Source: JANWVO01 sp964458495
Lineage (GTDB): Bacteria > Acidobacteriota > Terriglobia > Bryobacterales > Bryobacteraceae
Assembly: GCA_964458495.1 (NCBI GenBank)
Contig: CAYWJB010000001.1
Coordinates: forward strand, 248,001 to 312,000
Length of the DNA: 64,000 nt
Direction: 5' to 3'
Part shown: positions 8,265-16,710 of the stretch, one piece after another
How positions within the stretch are numbered: position 1 is the stretch's first letter
Layout: each line of letters opens with the position of its first letter
Position numbers and translations under genes: made by a program
Notes under the pieces: model-generated
Seen by the model: only the letters and a program-made list of their open reading frames with translations
Databases searched by the model: none
What the model was told of the DNA's origin: nothing

Positions 8265-8846
8265 ATGGACTCGTCATCGGGCGGCCACCCGGCGGGCCAA
8301 TGCCCGGCCGGGCAATACGCCGTGGTGGCCTACATCCCGGAGCCTCTGGGCAGTTATCTGAGCGCGATGCGCTCCGAACTCGTGCCTGGCTGTGCGCTCC
8401 GATCCCATATCACCGTCCTGCCGCCTCGCCGCCTGGCCGCTACAGCGGAGGCGCTTTCGGCGGAAATCGAGCGCCTGGCGCTCAACGTCCCTGCATTCGA
8501 GGTGGCTCTGGGCGAGGTGGAAGTCTTTTCCTCCACCGGCGTCATCTACCTGGCGCTGTCGTCCGGACGCCAGAGCGTGGAGCAGGCGCATGCGGCGCTG
8601 AATCACGGCATCCTCTTCGCGGATGATGCGTTCCCGTTTCACCCGCATGTGACCATCGCCCAGAACCTGGGGGCAGCGCCGTTTGAAGAGGTGCTCGCCG
8701 CAGCACGGCGCCGGTGGCAGGAGTGCCCCTGGCCGCGTCATTTCGCTGTGGAAGAGCTGGTGCTGGTGCGCAGTGCCGCGCCAGACTCCTGGGAGGATCT
8801 GAGCCGGCACTCTCTCGCACAGGTCAGTCTTCTGAGAACAGCCTGA
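8265..8846 (+). CDS. 2H phosphoesterase (2'-5' RNA ligase-like)
   Basis: A 193-residue protein of the 2H superfamily. The two catalytic H-x-T motifs are HITVLPP (His48-Thr50) and HPHVTIAQ (His128-Thr130), as in ThpR/LigT, which act on 2',3'-cyclic phosphates or 2'-5' linkages in RNA. The first 16 residues are Gly/Ser-rich and probably disordered. No RNA-repair partner lies beside it, so the substrate is open. Its stop overlaps by 23 bases the end of a convergent gene. The ATG at 8265 is taken as start because the longer reading frame upstream runs through the end of the GH16 gene. Confidence 0.85.
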   Translation: MDSSSGGHPAGQCPAGQYAVVAYIPEPLGSYLSAMRSELVPGCALRSHITVLPPRRLAATAEALSAEIERLALNVPAFEVALGEVEVFSSTGVIYLALSSGRQSVEQAHAALNHGILFADDAFPFHPHVTIAQNLGAAPFEEVLAAARRRWQECPWPRHFAVEELVLVRSAAPDSWEDLSRHSLAQVSLLRTA

Positions 8847-9312
8847 TCTGCCCCGGCTCTTCGCGGGCCTTCTGCGCGCGCCGGCGCGCTCCTCCCACCA
8901 CGCCGAGCACGGCTGCTCCGGCCAAAGCCTGGCGCGGCGCGAAGACGCGTTGAGTGTTGCCCGCCGGGTCGGGCGGGGTCAGCATCACGCCGGAGCCGTC
9001 CAGCAGCAGCAGGTCATTGGGCGCGACACCCTCCAGGCGCGCCCCGTCGCGGAAACGCAGTTCCACCCAAAGTCCGGGGGCTTTCGGGCGTGCAAGAAAC
9101 TCACGCCTTTCCTGCCAGATGGAAGGACCCTCCAGCTCCCGCACGAATGATACGCTCTTCACTTGCGCGAGAGGCAGGCGCATCACGTTCCCGTCGACGC
9201 TGAGCAGCTCAAGCTCGCCTCCCTGCACGAAGGCTTGCGATTGCACGAAGCCGCCGACTTGCGACCGGTCGTACCGGTCGACGAGCACTTTTTTTGCGGT
9301 GGATCCGCTCAA
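8824..9312 (-). CDS. Conserved-looking hypothetical protein
   Basis: A 162-residue protein of unknown function. It begins KKVLVDRYDRSQVGGFV and continues with short strands (LELLSVDGNVMRLPL, LWVELRFRDGARLEGV), which suggests a small beta-barrel RNA- or ligand-binding fold. A hydrophobic stretch ALAGAAVLGVVGGARRR near residue 130 may be a weak membrane or buried segment. The longest start is a TTG at 9312; GTG at 9288 is an alternative. It is transcribed away from xerD and overlaps the 2H phosphoesterase gene tail-to-tail. I cannot assign a role. Confidence 0.6.
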   Translation of the reverse strand: MSGSTAKKVLVDRYDRSQVGGFVQSQAFVQGGELELLSVDGNVMRLPLAQVKSVSFVRELEGPSIWQERREFLARPKAPGLWVELRFRDGARLEGVAPNDLLLLDGSGVMLTPPDPAGNTQRVFAPRQALAGAAVLGVVGGARRRAQKAREEPGQIRLFSED

Positions 9313-9360
9313 TTGGGGCTGCGCTCCGTGGGCGAGAAGGCGCCGTGACTTCAGTGAGCC

Positions 9361-9395
9361 TTTACTTTCAAAGAATTACGCTGGTATTGTATCAT
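9361..9395 (+). promoter_or_regulatory. Candidate promoter of the Xer recombinase gene
   Basis: An AT-rich island in otherwise GC-rich DNA. TTTACT (9361-9366), an 18-base spacer and TATTGT (9385-9390), with an overlapping TATCAT at 9390-9395, sit just before the ATG at 9403. No Shine-Dalgarno is present, so the transcript may be leaderless. Confidence 0.45.
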
Positions 9396-9402
9396 TACAC
9401 AA

Positions 9403-10299
9403 ATGGCTGCCGAGGAAGAGCTGGCGCGAGCGATCGAAGCATTCCTCGCCTGCGCGCGGATCGAGAAAGGACTCTCGGCCCACACAATTTCGTCTTACTC
9501 CTTCGATTTGAATAACTTCCGAGACTACTGCAGCAGCCGGAAGCTCTCTTGGCCGGTGCGCGCGGAAGATCTGCGCGGTTACATGGACGCTATGCGTGAG
9601 GCGAAGCTGTCGGCGCGGACGTCGGCGCGGCGGTTGTCGGCGCTGCGCCAGTTCTTCCGCTTCCTGCTGACAGAAGGAAGAATTGGCGAAGACCCAACAG
9701 CGCTGTTGTCGGCGCCGAAGACTTGGCGGAACCTGCCGAAATACCTGACCGCCTCGCAGGTGGAAGGTTTGCTGGCCTCGCCGGAGGCCACGCCACGCGG
9801 CGTTCGGGACCGGGCGATGCTGGAGACGCTTTACGCCACGGGGTTGCGCGTCTCGGAACTGGTTTCCCTGCGTCTGGCCGACGTGAACATCGATCTCGGC
9901 TTCGTGCGCGTCACGGGCAAGGGTGGCAAACAGAGGCTGGTGCCGCTTGGCTCGAAGGCGCAGCAAGCCTTGCGCGAGTATCTGGCTGAGGGGCGCGCCG
10001 CGCTATTGAAGGGGCGCGCCAGCCCGCATCTGTTTGTGACGGGGCGCGGAGGCGCCATGACGCGCCAGGCATTCTGGATGCTGTTGCGGCAGCACGGGCG
10101 GAAGGCGGGAATCTTTCAGAAGCTGTCGCCGCACGTATTGCGGCACAGCTTCGCCACGCACCTGCTGGAAGGCGGCGCAGGACTGCGCAGCGTCCAGGCG
10201 ATGCTGGGCCATGCCGACATTTCAACAACGGAAATTTACACCCATGTCATGCGCACACGACTCAAGAGCATCGTGGACGAGCATCATCCGCGAGGCTGA
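9403..10299 (+). CDS. xerD: Tyrosine recombinase XerD/XerC
   Basis: A 298-residue site-specific recombinase of normal Xer length. The SAM-like core-binding domain covers about 8-95 and the catalytic domain 115-290. Catalytic residues are visible: Arg149 (TGLRVSE), the lysine in TGKGGKQR (about 173), His244 and Arg247 (SPHVLRHSF), His270 (LGHADIS) and nucleophile Tyr279 (EIYTHV). XerC and XerD resolve chromosome dimers at dif with FtsK. Whether this is XerC or XerD cannot be told without its partner. No integrase cargo or attachment site is nearby and neighbours are housekeeping, so it is probably chromosomal. Confidence 0.9.
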   Translation: MAAEEELARAIEAFLACARIEKGLSAHTISSYSFDLNNFRDYCSSRKLSWPVRAEDLRGYMDAMREAKLSARTSARRLSALRQFFRFLLTEGRIGEDPTALLSAPKTWRNLPKYLTASQVEGLLASPEATPRGVRDRAMLETLYATGLRVSELVSLRLADVNIDLGFVRVTGKGGKQRLVPLGSKAQQALREYLAEGRAALLKGRASPHLFVTGRGGAMTRQAFWMLLRQHGRKAGIFQKLSPHVLRHSFATHLLEGGAGLRSVQAMLGHADISTTEIYTHVMRTRLKSIVDEHHPRG

Positions 10300-10332
10300 A
10301 GCCGGCGTGCGCGCCGAAGCGAGGCCGGCGAG

Positions 10333-11658
10333 ATGAGCGACTATATGTTCATTCTGGAAAACCACCTGAGCGTGGAGCAGCGGGCGCTGCTCGACCTGGT
10401 GCAACAGGCGGCGGCGGAGGCCAATCTCAGCCTGTTCCTGACGGGCGGCGCTCTGCGCGATATGCTGGGCGGATTCCCGATCCGGGACCTGGACTTCACA
10501 GTCGAAGGCAATGCGGTGAAGTTCGCCCGCGATCTGGCCAGGAAACACAAGGCGGAAGTGACGGCGCTGGACGAGGTGCGCAAGTCCGCCGAACTGCGCT
10601 TCCCCTCGGGAGGGCGCTGCGCCATCACCATGGCGCACACCGAAAGGTTCTCCAAGCCCGGTGCGAAGCCGCAGGTGGCCCCGGCGACAATCCACGAGGA
10701 CCTGCGCTGCCGGGACTTCACGATCAACGCCATTGCCTTGTCGCTGAACCGCGCCTCGCGCGGGCTGCTGATCGACCCGACCAACGGCGCCGGGGACATC
10801 GAGCAAAAGGAGCTGCGCGCAGTCAGCCCGTACGCGCTGTACGACGATCCCGTCCGGCTGCTGCGGCTGGTGCGCTTCCGCACGCGGTTCGGCTTCACTG
10901 TGGAGGAGAAGACGTGGCAACAGTTCCTGAATGCGCGTGATGCGGGCGTGCAGAAGCTGATTCCGCCCCGCGCCCTGTTCCAGGAACTGTACGAGATCAC
11001 GCAAGAGCCGAATCCGGGCGATGTCTTCGCAGCGCTCGACCAGGAAGGCCTGCTGACGCTGTTCAGCCCGGGGCTGACTGGCGCCAAAGTCAATCACGCC
11101 GCTTTCCAGAAGCTGGCCAGGTTGAAGGCGATGATCCCCTTCGGTGCACCGTTCCCGGTGGATTGGTACGCCGTCGTGATGTACTGTCTGACCGAGAAGC
11201 TGACGCCGAAGGAGCGGTCGGCGCTCGTCTCCGCCACGCAAATGACCAGGCAGGAGGCCGCGCCCTGGCAGAAGCTGGAGGCGTCGGCGAAGAAGCTGGC
11301 CACGGCGGTGAGGTCGGCGAAGCTGAAGCGCGCTTCGCAGACCTATGCGGTGCTGTCGAAGGCGCCCGGCGAGCAGGTGCTGTACCTCGGCCTGACAAGC
11401 GATCACCGGATCGTGCAGGACCGCGTGAAGAACTTCCTCAGCCGCTGCCTCGCGGTGGCAATGGAGGTCACCGACGCGGAGGTCAAAGAGGCATCCGGGC
11501 TGGAGCCGGGCTCGCCGAAGTTCCAGAAGGCCCGAGAGGAGCGGATCGCGGCGCATCTCGACGGGCGCGTACGCAAGCCGGCGCCGCCGCCGGAACCGGA
11601 GCCGCCGCCCGCCCAGCCGCCTCGCTCGCCCATCGTGCGCGGGGCAAGGTTCCGCTGA
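10333..11658 (+). CDS. CCA tRNA nucleotidyltransferase / poly(A) polymerase family protein
   Basis: A 441-residue class II nucleotidyltransferase. The head domain has the family signature FLTGGALRDMLGG with RDLDFTV (Asp52 and Asp54 are the metal-binding carboxylates), then CRDFTINAIAL and DDPVRLLRLVRF, the classical B-C motifs of CCA-adding enzymes and bacterial poly(A) polymerases. The C-terminal half is helical and ends in a Pro-rich tail (PPPEPEPPPAQPPR) with a basic end. It either repairs tRNA 3' ends or adds A residues; the two are not separable by eye. It lies 33 bases after xerD on the same strand and may be cotranscribed. Confidence 0.85.
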   Translation: MSDYMFILENHLSVEQRALLDLVQQAAAEANLSLFLTGGALRDMLGGFPIRDLDFTVEGNAVKFARDLARKHKAEVTALDEVRKSAELRFPSGGRCAITMAHTERFSKPGAKPQVAPATIHEDLRCRDFTINAIALSLNRASRGLLIDPTNGAGDIEQKELRAVSPYALYDDPVRLLRLVRFRTRFGFTVEEKTWQQFLNARDAGVQKLIPPRALFQELYEITQEPNPGDVFAALDQEGLLTLFSPGLTGAKVNHAAFQKLARLKAMIPFGAPFPVDWYAVVMYCLTEKLTPKERSALVSATQMTRQEAAPWQKLEASAKKLATAVRSAKLKRASQTYAVLSKAPGEQVLYLGLTSDHRIVQDRVKNFLSRCLAVAMEVTDAEVKEASGLEPGSPKFQKAREERIAAHLDGRVRKPAPPPEPEPPPAQPPRSPIVRGARFR

Positions 11659-11859
11659 GCCCGGCGATTCGTGCGTGCTGGCGATCCGTCGCCGCTGTGG
11701 TATCCTCACCGCGGTAACTGCTACACTCGCAGGCGCGCAAGTTTCCATTCCGCCCTCCCGCGCACTGCCGGAGGGCGTTTCCATTGGGGCTGAATCGGGA
11801 GGAACAGTGCACGCCTGGCGGCGGGACAAGCAACGCGGAGGGGCAAGACCGGATTTCTC

Positions 11860-12585
11860 ATGCTTCCGAAGTGGGTGAGACGCATGGCGGCGGCGCCGGT
11901 GATGACGGTGGCGGTCCTGACTTCCGCAGCGGGGCTACAGGCGAACCCCGCGGGAGATTTCATGCGCGATTTCGCCGCCGACCAGAAGCGCATCTGGACG
12001 GCGCCGATGCGGATGTCGCCGCGGCAGGCATGGACGCTGGCGCTGCCGCTGGTGGCGGGCACGGTGGCGCTGAAGTCATTGGACCAGTCGATGGTGGACG
12101 CTTTGCCCGGCACGCCCGCGCAGCGGGACTGGAGCCGGCGTGTGTCGCTCGCCGGGTCGATGGCAGGGCTGACGATGGCGGCTGCTGCCACCACGGCTTA
12201 TGGGCATGCCGCCGCCAAGCCCGCGTGGTCGCATCTGGGACACGACGCCGCGCTCGCGCTGGCTTCGGGGCTGGCGGTCACATACGCCATCAAGGGGCTG
12301 ACATGGAGAGAGAGGCCGGATGCGCCGGGTTCGCGGGGATCATTCTATTCCGGAGGCGACTCTTTCCCATCCGGCCATGCGCTCACCTCGTTCGCCGTGG
12401 CGGCCGCGGTGGCGGCGCATCCGGTCGCGCCCAAGTGGCTGAAGATCTCCCTGATGGGCGCGGCCGCGGCTATCAGCATCAGCCGTACCACAGGCTACCG
12501 GCACTGGCCTTCGGATGTCTATTTCGGGGCATTCTCCGGAGTCTTGATCGGGCGCGGCATCGCCCGCGCGCCGCATGCCCGTTAA
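11860..12585 (+). CDS. PAP2-superfamily membrane phosphatase
   Basis: A 241-residue protein with the three PAP2 motifs: KGLTWRERP, FPSGHAL and SRTTGYRHWPSD. These form the histidine phosphatase active site used on lipid phosphates such as phosphatidic acid or undecaprenyl pyrophosphate. Hydrophobic segments (about 10-25, 50-65, 95-115 and 125-145, then two around the motifs) place it in the inner membrane with a possible signal sequence. The substrate is unknown. GGAGG lies rather far (about 17 bases) from the ATG at 11860; an internal ATG at 11884 is possible. A gene-free repeat region follows. Confidence 0.85.
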   Translation: MLPKWVRRMAAAPVMTVAVLTSAAGLQANPAGDFMRDFAADQKRIWTAPMRMSPRQAWTLALPLVAGTVALKSLDQSMVDALPGTPAQRDWSRRVSLAGSMAGLTMAAAATTAYGHAAAKPAWSHLGHDAALALASGLAVTYAIKGLTWRERPDAPGSRGSFYSGGDSFPSGHALTSFAVAAAVAAHPVAPKWLKISLMGAAAAISISRTTGYRHWPSDVYFGAFSGVLIGRGIARAPHAR

Positions 12586-12658
12586 GGTAGTTCCTCGGTT
12601 TGTTCTTGGGAAACACCGCTGCTTCGCTCGTTTTCGCGGGCCTTCGGCCGCTTCGTTT

Positions 12659-12725
12659 GCGATGCAGAAAACCGCTCACTCTCGCAGGCCTTCGGCCTGC
12701 TTCGTTCGCGGCTCTGATTTCGCGG
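12659..12725 (+). repeat. Palindromic repeat module, copy A
   Basis: This 67-base copy matches 12966-13032 with one mismatch. It centres on GCAGGCC-TTC-GGCCTGC, a perfect 7-bp hairpin, and ends GGCTCTGATTTCGCGG. Confidence 0.8.
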
Positions 12726-12767
12726 TCGCACCACTGTCAGCCCGGAAGGCGCTCCTTTGCACGGTTC

Positions 12768-12820
12768 AGAGCCGCGAACGGCGGCCGTCGTTCGCCAGAA
12801 CGGCGGCCAGAGTGAGCGGT
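12768..12820 (-). repeat. Palindromic repeat module, inverted copy
   Basis: The reverse complement keeps both ends of the module (AGAGCCGCGAAC at 12768-12779 and AGAGTGAGCGGT at 12809-12820) with a diverged centre. Its opposite orientation gives a BIME-like arrangement. Confidence 0.6.
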
Positions 12821-12899
12821 CCATCCGTGGCTCTGCGCAATCCGGACGCCATGGGGGAAGGCTGTGCCCGCCGGGGGGAATGCCGCACGCGCCGCGGGG

Positions 12900-12953
12900 G
12901 AACCGCTCGTTCCCGCGGCCTGCGGCCGCTTCACTCGCGGCTCTGATTTTCGG
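12900..12953 (+). repeat. Palindromic repeat module, diverged copy
   Basis: It shares AACCGCTC and TCGCGGCTCTGATTT with copy A; the hairpin is GCGGCC-TGC-GGCCGC. More diverged than copies A and B. Confidence 0.6.
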
Positions 12954-12965
12954 GTTGCTTCAGTC

Positions 12966-13032
12966 GCGATGCAAAAAACCGCTCACTCTCGCAGGCCTTC
13001 GGCCTGCTTCGTTCGCGGCTCTGATTTCGCGG
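12966..13032 (+). repeat. Palindromic repeat module, copy B
   Basis: Near-identical direct copy of 12659-12725 (67 bases, one substitution), offset by 307 bases. Confidence 0.8.
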
Positions 13033-13109
13033 CCGGCATCCTGCGCCTTGTCTCGCCGTCACGCGCCGGTGTATTCTGCATCTGCCCGTATTTATCCAGG
13101 AGTGATGCC

Positions 13110-14405
13110 ATGTTCGACGAGATGAAGCCGGAAGTTCTTGTGGTGGGCGCCGGACCGGTGGGGTTGTTCACGGCGCTGTCGCTGGCCCGGCGAAACGTGA
13201 ATGTGAGGATCATCGACACAGGCGTCTGGGCCTGCACGCACAGTTACGCGCTGGCCGTGCATCCGCAGGCGCTGGACCTGTTCGCACAGTTGGGCTTGAA
13301 GGAGCGGATCCTGGCGGAGTCCTACCCGGTGCGGAGGATCGCCTTTTGCGACCGCGACGGTACGCGCGTTGCGGCCGATGCCGGCGACGCCGGCCATCCG
13401 CTGGCCGTGGTGCGGCAGGATGCGCTCGAAAACCTTCTGGAAGACGAACTGGAAAAGCTGGGCTTGCGCGTAGGCTGGCGCCACGAGGCGGCGGCGGTGT
13501 CGCAGCAGCCCGAGCACGCGCGCGTCACGGTTCAGAAATTCGAGAAGGAATCCCGAGGCTACATCGTGGCGCACACCGAGTGGGTAGTGGCGAAGACATG
13601 GGAGTTGGAACCGCGCTTCGTCGTCGGCGCCGACGGCTACAACTCCCGGGTGCGGCGTTCGCTCGACGCCGAGTTCCCCGAAGTGGGGCCGGCGCAGTAC
13701 TTCGCGGTGTTCGAGTTCAAGACCGACGCGGACCTGCAACACACGGTGCGGGTGGCGCTGGAGGGCGGAACGTTGAATGTCCTGTGGCCGCTGCCTGGCG
13801 GCGCGGCGCGCTGGAGCTTCGAGCTGCCCAACTACCAGCCGTCGGCGCCGGACCCGGTGGAAGCGCTGCGGCGCGCGGGCTTCGGAGATTTCCCCTCGGA
13901 ACGGCAGAAGGACCGCGTTCTGCTCTCGCACGGGCTGGACCTGCCGGTGCTTGACGAGGCGCACCTGCGCGAGTACCTGCGGCAGCGGGCGCCATGGTTC
14001 ACGGGTTCGATCGAGAAGCTCACCTGGCGGATCGTCGTGCGGTTCGAGCACAGGCTGGCCAAGCGCTTCGGCGCGGGGCGGCTGTGGATCGCCGGCGACG
14101 CCGCGCATCTGACCGGACCTGCCGGAGTGCATTCGATGAATCTCGGCTTCTGGGAGGGCGACGATCTGGCATCGCGCCTGGAGGCGGTGCTGCGCGGGGG
14201 TGCGGATCCGGAGACTGTGGCCGGCTACGATGCGAAGTGGCAGTCCGCATGGCGGCAGCTGCATGGCCTCGAGCGCGTGCCGCAGCCCGGCCCGGGGACC
14301 GAAGCGTGGGTGGCGGCGCACGCTGCACACATCCTGGCGAGCCTGCCCGCCTGGGGCGCGGCTTACGAAGACATGGCCGCGAGGCTTGGGCTGGCAGTGG
14401 CGTAA
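13110..14405 (+). CDS. FAD-dependent aromatic-ring monooxygenase-like protein
   Basis: A 431-residue flavoprotein of the p-hydroxybenzoate hydroxylase type. The N-terminal dinucleotide loop is VVGAGPVGLFTALSLARR (11-28). FVVGADGYNSRVRRS is the DG motif that contacts FAD and NAD(P)H, and IAGDAAHLTGPAG is the GD motif binding the flavin ribityl chain. Such enzymes hydroxylate aromatic or polyketide-like compounds with O2 and NAD(P)H in the cytoplasm. The substrate is unknown, and no aromatic pathway gene adjoins it. CCAGGAG supports the ATG at 13110; a long in-frame extension upstream reads through the repeat cluster and is not credible. Confidence 0.85.
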   Translation: MFDEMKPEVLVVGAGPVGLFTALSLARRNVNVRIIDTGVWACTHSYALAVHPQALDLFAQLGLKERILAESYPVRRIAFCDRDGTRVAADAGDAGHPLAVVRQDALENLLEDELEKLGLRVGWRHEAAAVSQQPEHARVTVQKFEKESRGYIVAHTEWVVAKTWELEPRFVVGADGYNSRVRRSLDAEFPEVGPAQYFAVFEFKTDADLQHTVRVALEGGTLNVLWPLPGGAARWSFELPNYQPSAPDPVEALRRAGFGDFPSERQKDRVLLSHGLDLPVLDEAHLREYLRQRAPWFTGSIEKLTWRIVVRFEHRLAKRFGAGRLWIAGDAAHLTGPAGVHSMNLGFWEGDDLASRLEAVLRGGADPETVAGYDAKWQSAWRQLHGLERVPQPGPGTEAWVAAHAAHILASLPAWGAAYEDMAARLGLAVA

Positions 14406-14414
14406 GCGTTGCGG

Positions 14415-15656
14415 TCAGCGCTTCTCGAGAAGTCTGCGCCACAGCAGATAGAGCGCATTCTGCACGGCAAAGCGGCGCACGCGCTCGCGCCCGGTGGGAA
14501 AACGGAACATCCGCGCGGCGGCATCCTCGGGCGTGGCGAGGCCGATCCACACGGTGCCGGGCTCGATGCCTGGCGAAGAGGGCTCGGGGCCGGCCTCGCC
14601 CGTGATGGAGAGCGCGTAGGTCGCCCCCGTGCGGTCGCGCGCCGATTCGGCCATCGCCGCCGCCACCGCTTCACTCACCACGCCATGCTGGCGGACCATC
14701 GCCTCGTCCAGCCCCAGCAGGCGCGTCTTCATGGCCGTGCCATAGACGACGAACCCGCCGGCGAACCAGGCGGAAGAACCGGGAACCTCGGTGATGCGCG
14801 CACCCAGAAGCCCGGCAGTGCAGCTTTCGGCCACGGCCAGGGTCTGGCCGCGGCGCTCGAGTTCGCGGCCGACGACGGCTTCCAGGGGCGAGCCGTCGGT
14901 CGAGTAGACGCGGTCCCCCAGTTCTCTCAGGATCCTCGAACCCAGCTCTTCGGCCAACCGCTCGGCCTCCTCCGCGGTGTTGCCGCGCGCGCGCAGGTGG
15001 ATCTGCACGTCGCCTTCGGCGGCAAGGATCGTTGTCACCGGATTCGTGCAGGCTTTGTAAATGGGCGCGATGCGGTTGTCCAAATCGGACTCGCCCATGC
15101 CGGCGACGCGGAAGAACTTCGTGCGGATGAACGCCTGCGGCAGGCGCTCGCGCAGCAGCGGCAGGCAGTGGTTTTCGAACATCGGCTGGAGTTCGCGCGG
15201 CGGACCGGGCAGGAGCACCACGATCCCCCCGGGCAGGTCGAGCCACTGTCCGGGCGCGGTGCCATGCGGGTTCGGCAACGGCAGCGCGCCTTCCACCAGA
15301 AACGCCTGCCGGCGGTTGTTGGGCGCCATCTGGCGGCCCATGCGGCGGAAGCGTTCCTCGATCCCCGCCAGGATCTCTTCGTTGAACAGCAGACGGCGGC
15401 GCAGCGCCTGCGCCACGGCCTCGCGCGTCACGTCGTCCTCGGTAGGCCCGAGCCCGCCGGTGAGCAGCAGCAAAGGCACGCGGTCGAGCGCCGAGGAGAC
15501 GGCCTGCGCGAGAAGGTTGCGCTGGTCGCCCACGACAGTCTTGCGGATCACCTCGACACCCAGTTCATTCAGCTGCGCGGTGAGCCACAGCGAGTTGGTG
15601 TCGATGCGGGCGGGTGTCAGCAGTTCGCTGCCGACGGCGATGATTTCGGCGTCCAT
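14415..15656 (-). CDS. cinA: CinA-family protein (NMN deamidase-related, molybdopterin-binding domain)
   Basis: A 413-residue two-domain CinA. The N-terminal MoCF-biosynthesis-like domain starts AEIIAVGSELL and includes LLTGGLGPTEDD. The C-terminal domain (about 255-410) has AESCTAGLLGARITEVPGSS, the signature of the NMN amidohydrolase PncC that recycles NMN to nicotinate mononucleotide. It is the last gene of the rimO-yacG-pgpA-NHL-cinA run, 7 bases after the NHL protein gene. Linkage of pgpA with cinA is common in bacteria. Length and both motifs are normal, so I expect an active protein. Confidence 0.92.
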   Translation of the reverse strand: MDAEIIAVGSELLTPARIDTNSLWLTAQLNELGVEVIRKTVVGDQRNLLAQAVSSALDRVPLLLLTGGLGPTEDDVTREAVAQALRRRLLFNEEILAGIEERFRRMGRQMAPNNRRQAFLVEGALPLPNPHGTAPGQWLDLPGGIVVLLPGPPRELQPMFENHCLPLLRERLPQAFIRTKFFRVAGMGESDLDNRIAPIYKACTNPVTTILAAEGDVQIHLRARGNTAEEAERLAEELGSRILRELGDRVYSTDGSPLEAVVGRELERRGQTLAVAESCTAGLLGARITEVPGSSAWFAGGFVVYGTAMKTRLLGLDEAMVRQHGVVSEAVAAAMAESARDRTGATYALSITGEAGPEPSSPGIEPGTVWIGLATPEDAAARMFRFPTGRERVRRFAVQNALYLLWRRLLEKR

Positions 15657-15663
15657 GGGCTTT

Positions 15664-16692
15664 TCAGCAGGGCCACCAGCCGCGGATGCCCACAGGGGCG
15701 CGGTAAAGCGCGCCGGTGGTGGTGATGTAGAGGTCCCCTGATGGGGCGAAGGCGAGTCCGACGACGTTCGGGCCGGAGAGGAACTGCGTGATCTCGGCCT
15801 TTGGCGTCAGGCGGACGATGCCCCTCCGCCCCTGCCACGAAGCAGCGACGTAGAGGTTCCCGTCCGCGTCGAACGCCAGCCCCTGCGGGCGTCCAAGACC
15901 GCGAAAGAAGGTTTCGACTTCGCCGCTGGGGGCAACGCGGTAAATGCAGTCGTAGCTGGAGGTGGTGGGGCCGGTGACGTAGAGATACCCGTCGGGGCCG
16001 AAGGCCAGATGGTAGGCGGCCACGCTCGGCTCGAGTGTCGTGAAGACGTAAATCTGGCGGTTCTTGCCGATCTTGAAAATCGTGCCGGAGCGGTCGCCGA
16101 CAAAGAGATTGCCCTCGGCGTCGAAGGCGATGCCGGTAGCGACGCCCATGCCTTCGACGTACACGGTCATGATGGCCGAATCGGAAATCTGGTACACGAT
16201 GCCATCGAAGCGGGAGGAAACGTGCAGGACGCCTTCGGAATTGAAGGCAAGGCCGGTGGCGTTTGTCAGGTCCGAGAGGAACGGAGTGACCTCGCCGGCG
16301 GGATCGATCTTGTAGACGCTGACGGGTGTCTTCTGGCCGCGCGATCCGCTGAAGGTGGTGAACACGTTGCCCTCGCGGTCGATGGCCGGATTGGCCACCG
16401 GATGGAGGTTGTCTGCGACGAGCGTGGCTATGACGACTTCGGCGGCTTCGCTCTCGCCGCTGCCGTTGCGCACCAGCACTTCTCCGTAGACTGCCTCTTG
16501 CGGCACCCGCGCCACAATGTACCGGCTGGAGGCGACCGTCAGCGGCGCCGTGCAGCCGCCGATGGTGACCACGGGGCGCGGAGCGGCAGGGAAGTTCCTG
16601 CCGCGGATCTGGATCTCGCCGCCGGGAAGGGCGGCGGGCGGCGCCACCGATTCGATCACCGGCCTCGAAGTGGAGTTCCGCAAAGAAGGCAT
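15664..16692 (-). CDS. IPT/TIG domain plus NHL/SMP-30-type beta-propeller protein
   Basis: A 342-residue protein. Residues about 12-85 form an IPT/TIG Ig-like domain (PPAALPGGEIQIRGRNF is the typical opening). The remainder holds six-bladed propeller repeats with the recurring pattern GLAFDADGNLYVA, GIAFDAEGNLFVG and LAFGPDGYLYVT. There is no clear signal peptide, although Solibacter-type relatives are often exported. The ATG at 16692 has GGAGG 11 bases upstream; a TTG at 16710 is also in frame. It sits inside the rimO-cinA operon, where no enzymatic link is obvious. Function unknown; binding or lactonase-like activity is possible but unproven. Confidence 0.8.
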   Translation of the reverse strand: MPSLRNSTSRPVIESVAPPAALPGGEIQIRGRNFPAAPRPVVTIGGCTAPLTVASSRYIVARVPQEAVYGEVLVRNGSGESEAAEVVIATLVADNLHPVANPAIDREGNVFTTFSGSRGQKTPVSVYKIDPAGEVTPFLSDLTNATGLAFNSEGVLHVSSRFDGIVYQISDSAIMTVYVEGMGVATGIAFDAEGNLFVGDRSGTIFKIGKNRQIYVFTTLEPSVAAYHLAFGPDGYLYVTGPTTSSYDCIYRVAPSGEVETFFRGLGRPQGLAFDADGNLYVAASWQGRRGIVRLTPKAEITQFLSGPNVVGLAFAPSGDLYITTTGALYRAPVGIRGWWPC

Positions 16693-16710
16693 CCTGGTTT
16701 CAGCCTCCAA

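Larger units (their letters stand above)
12586..13109 (+). other. Gene-free intergenic region carrying a cluster of palindromic repeats
   Basis: These 524 bases hold no credible gene. They contain at least five copies, in both orientations, of a GC-rich module built round a small hairpin (GGCC-loop-GGCC type), listed separately. A partial first copy occupies about 12618-12658. The last bases (13097-13103, CCAGGAG) are the ribosome-binding site of the following monooxygenase gene. Confidence 0.75.

Noticed and set aside
9403..10299. Integrase of a mobile element
   Set aside because: Length and motifs fit Xer; there are no cargo, att-like repeats or tRNA beside it, and the neighbours are housekeeping genes.
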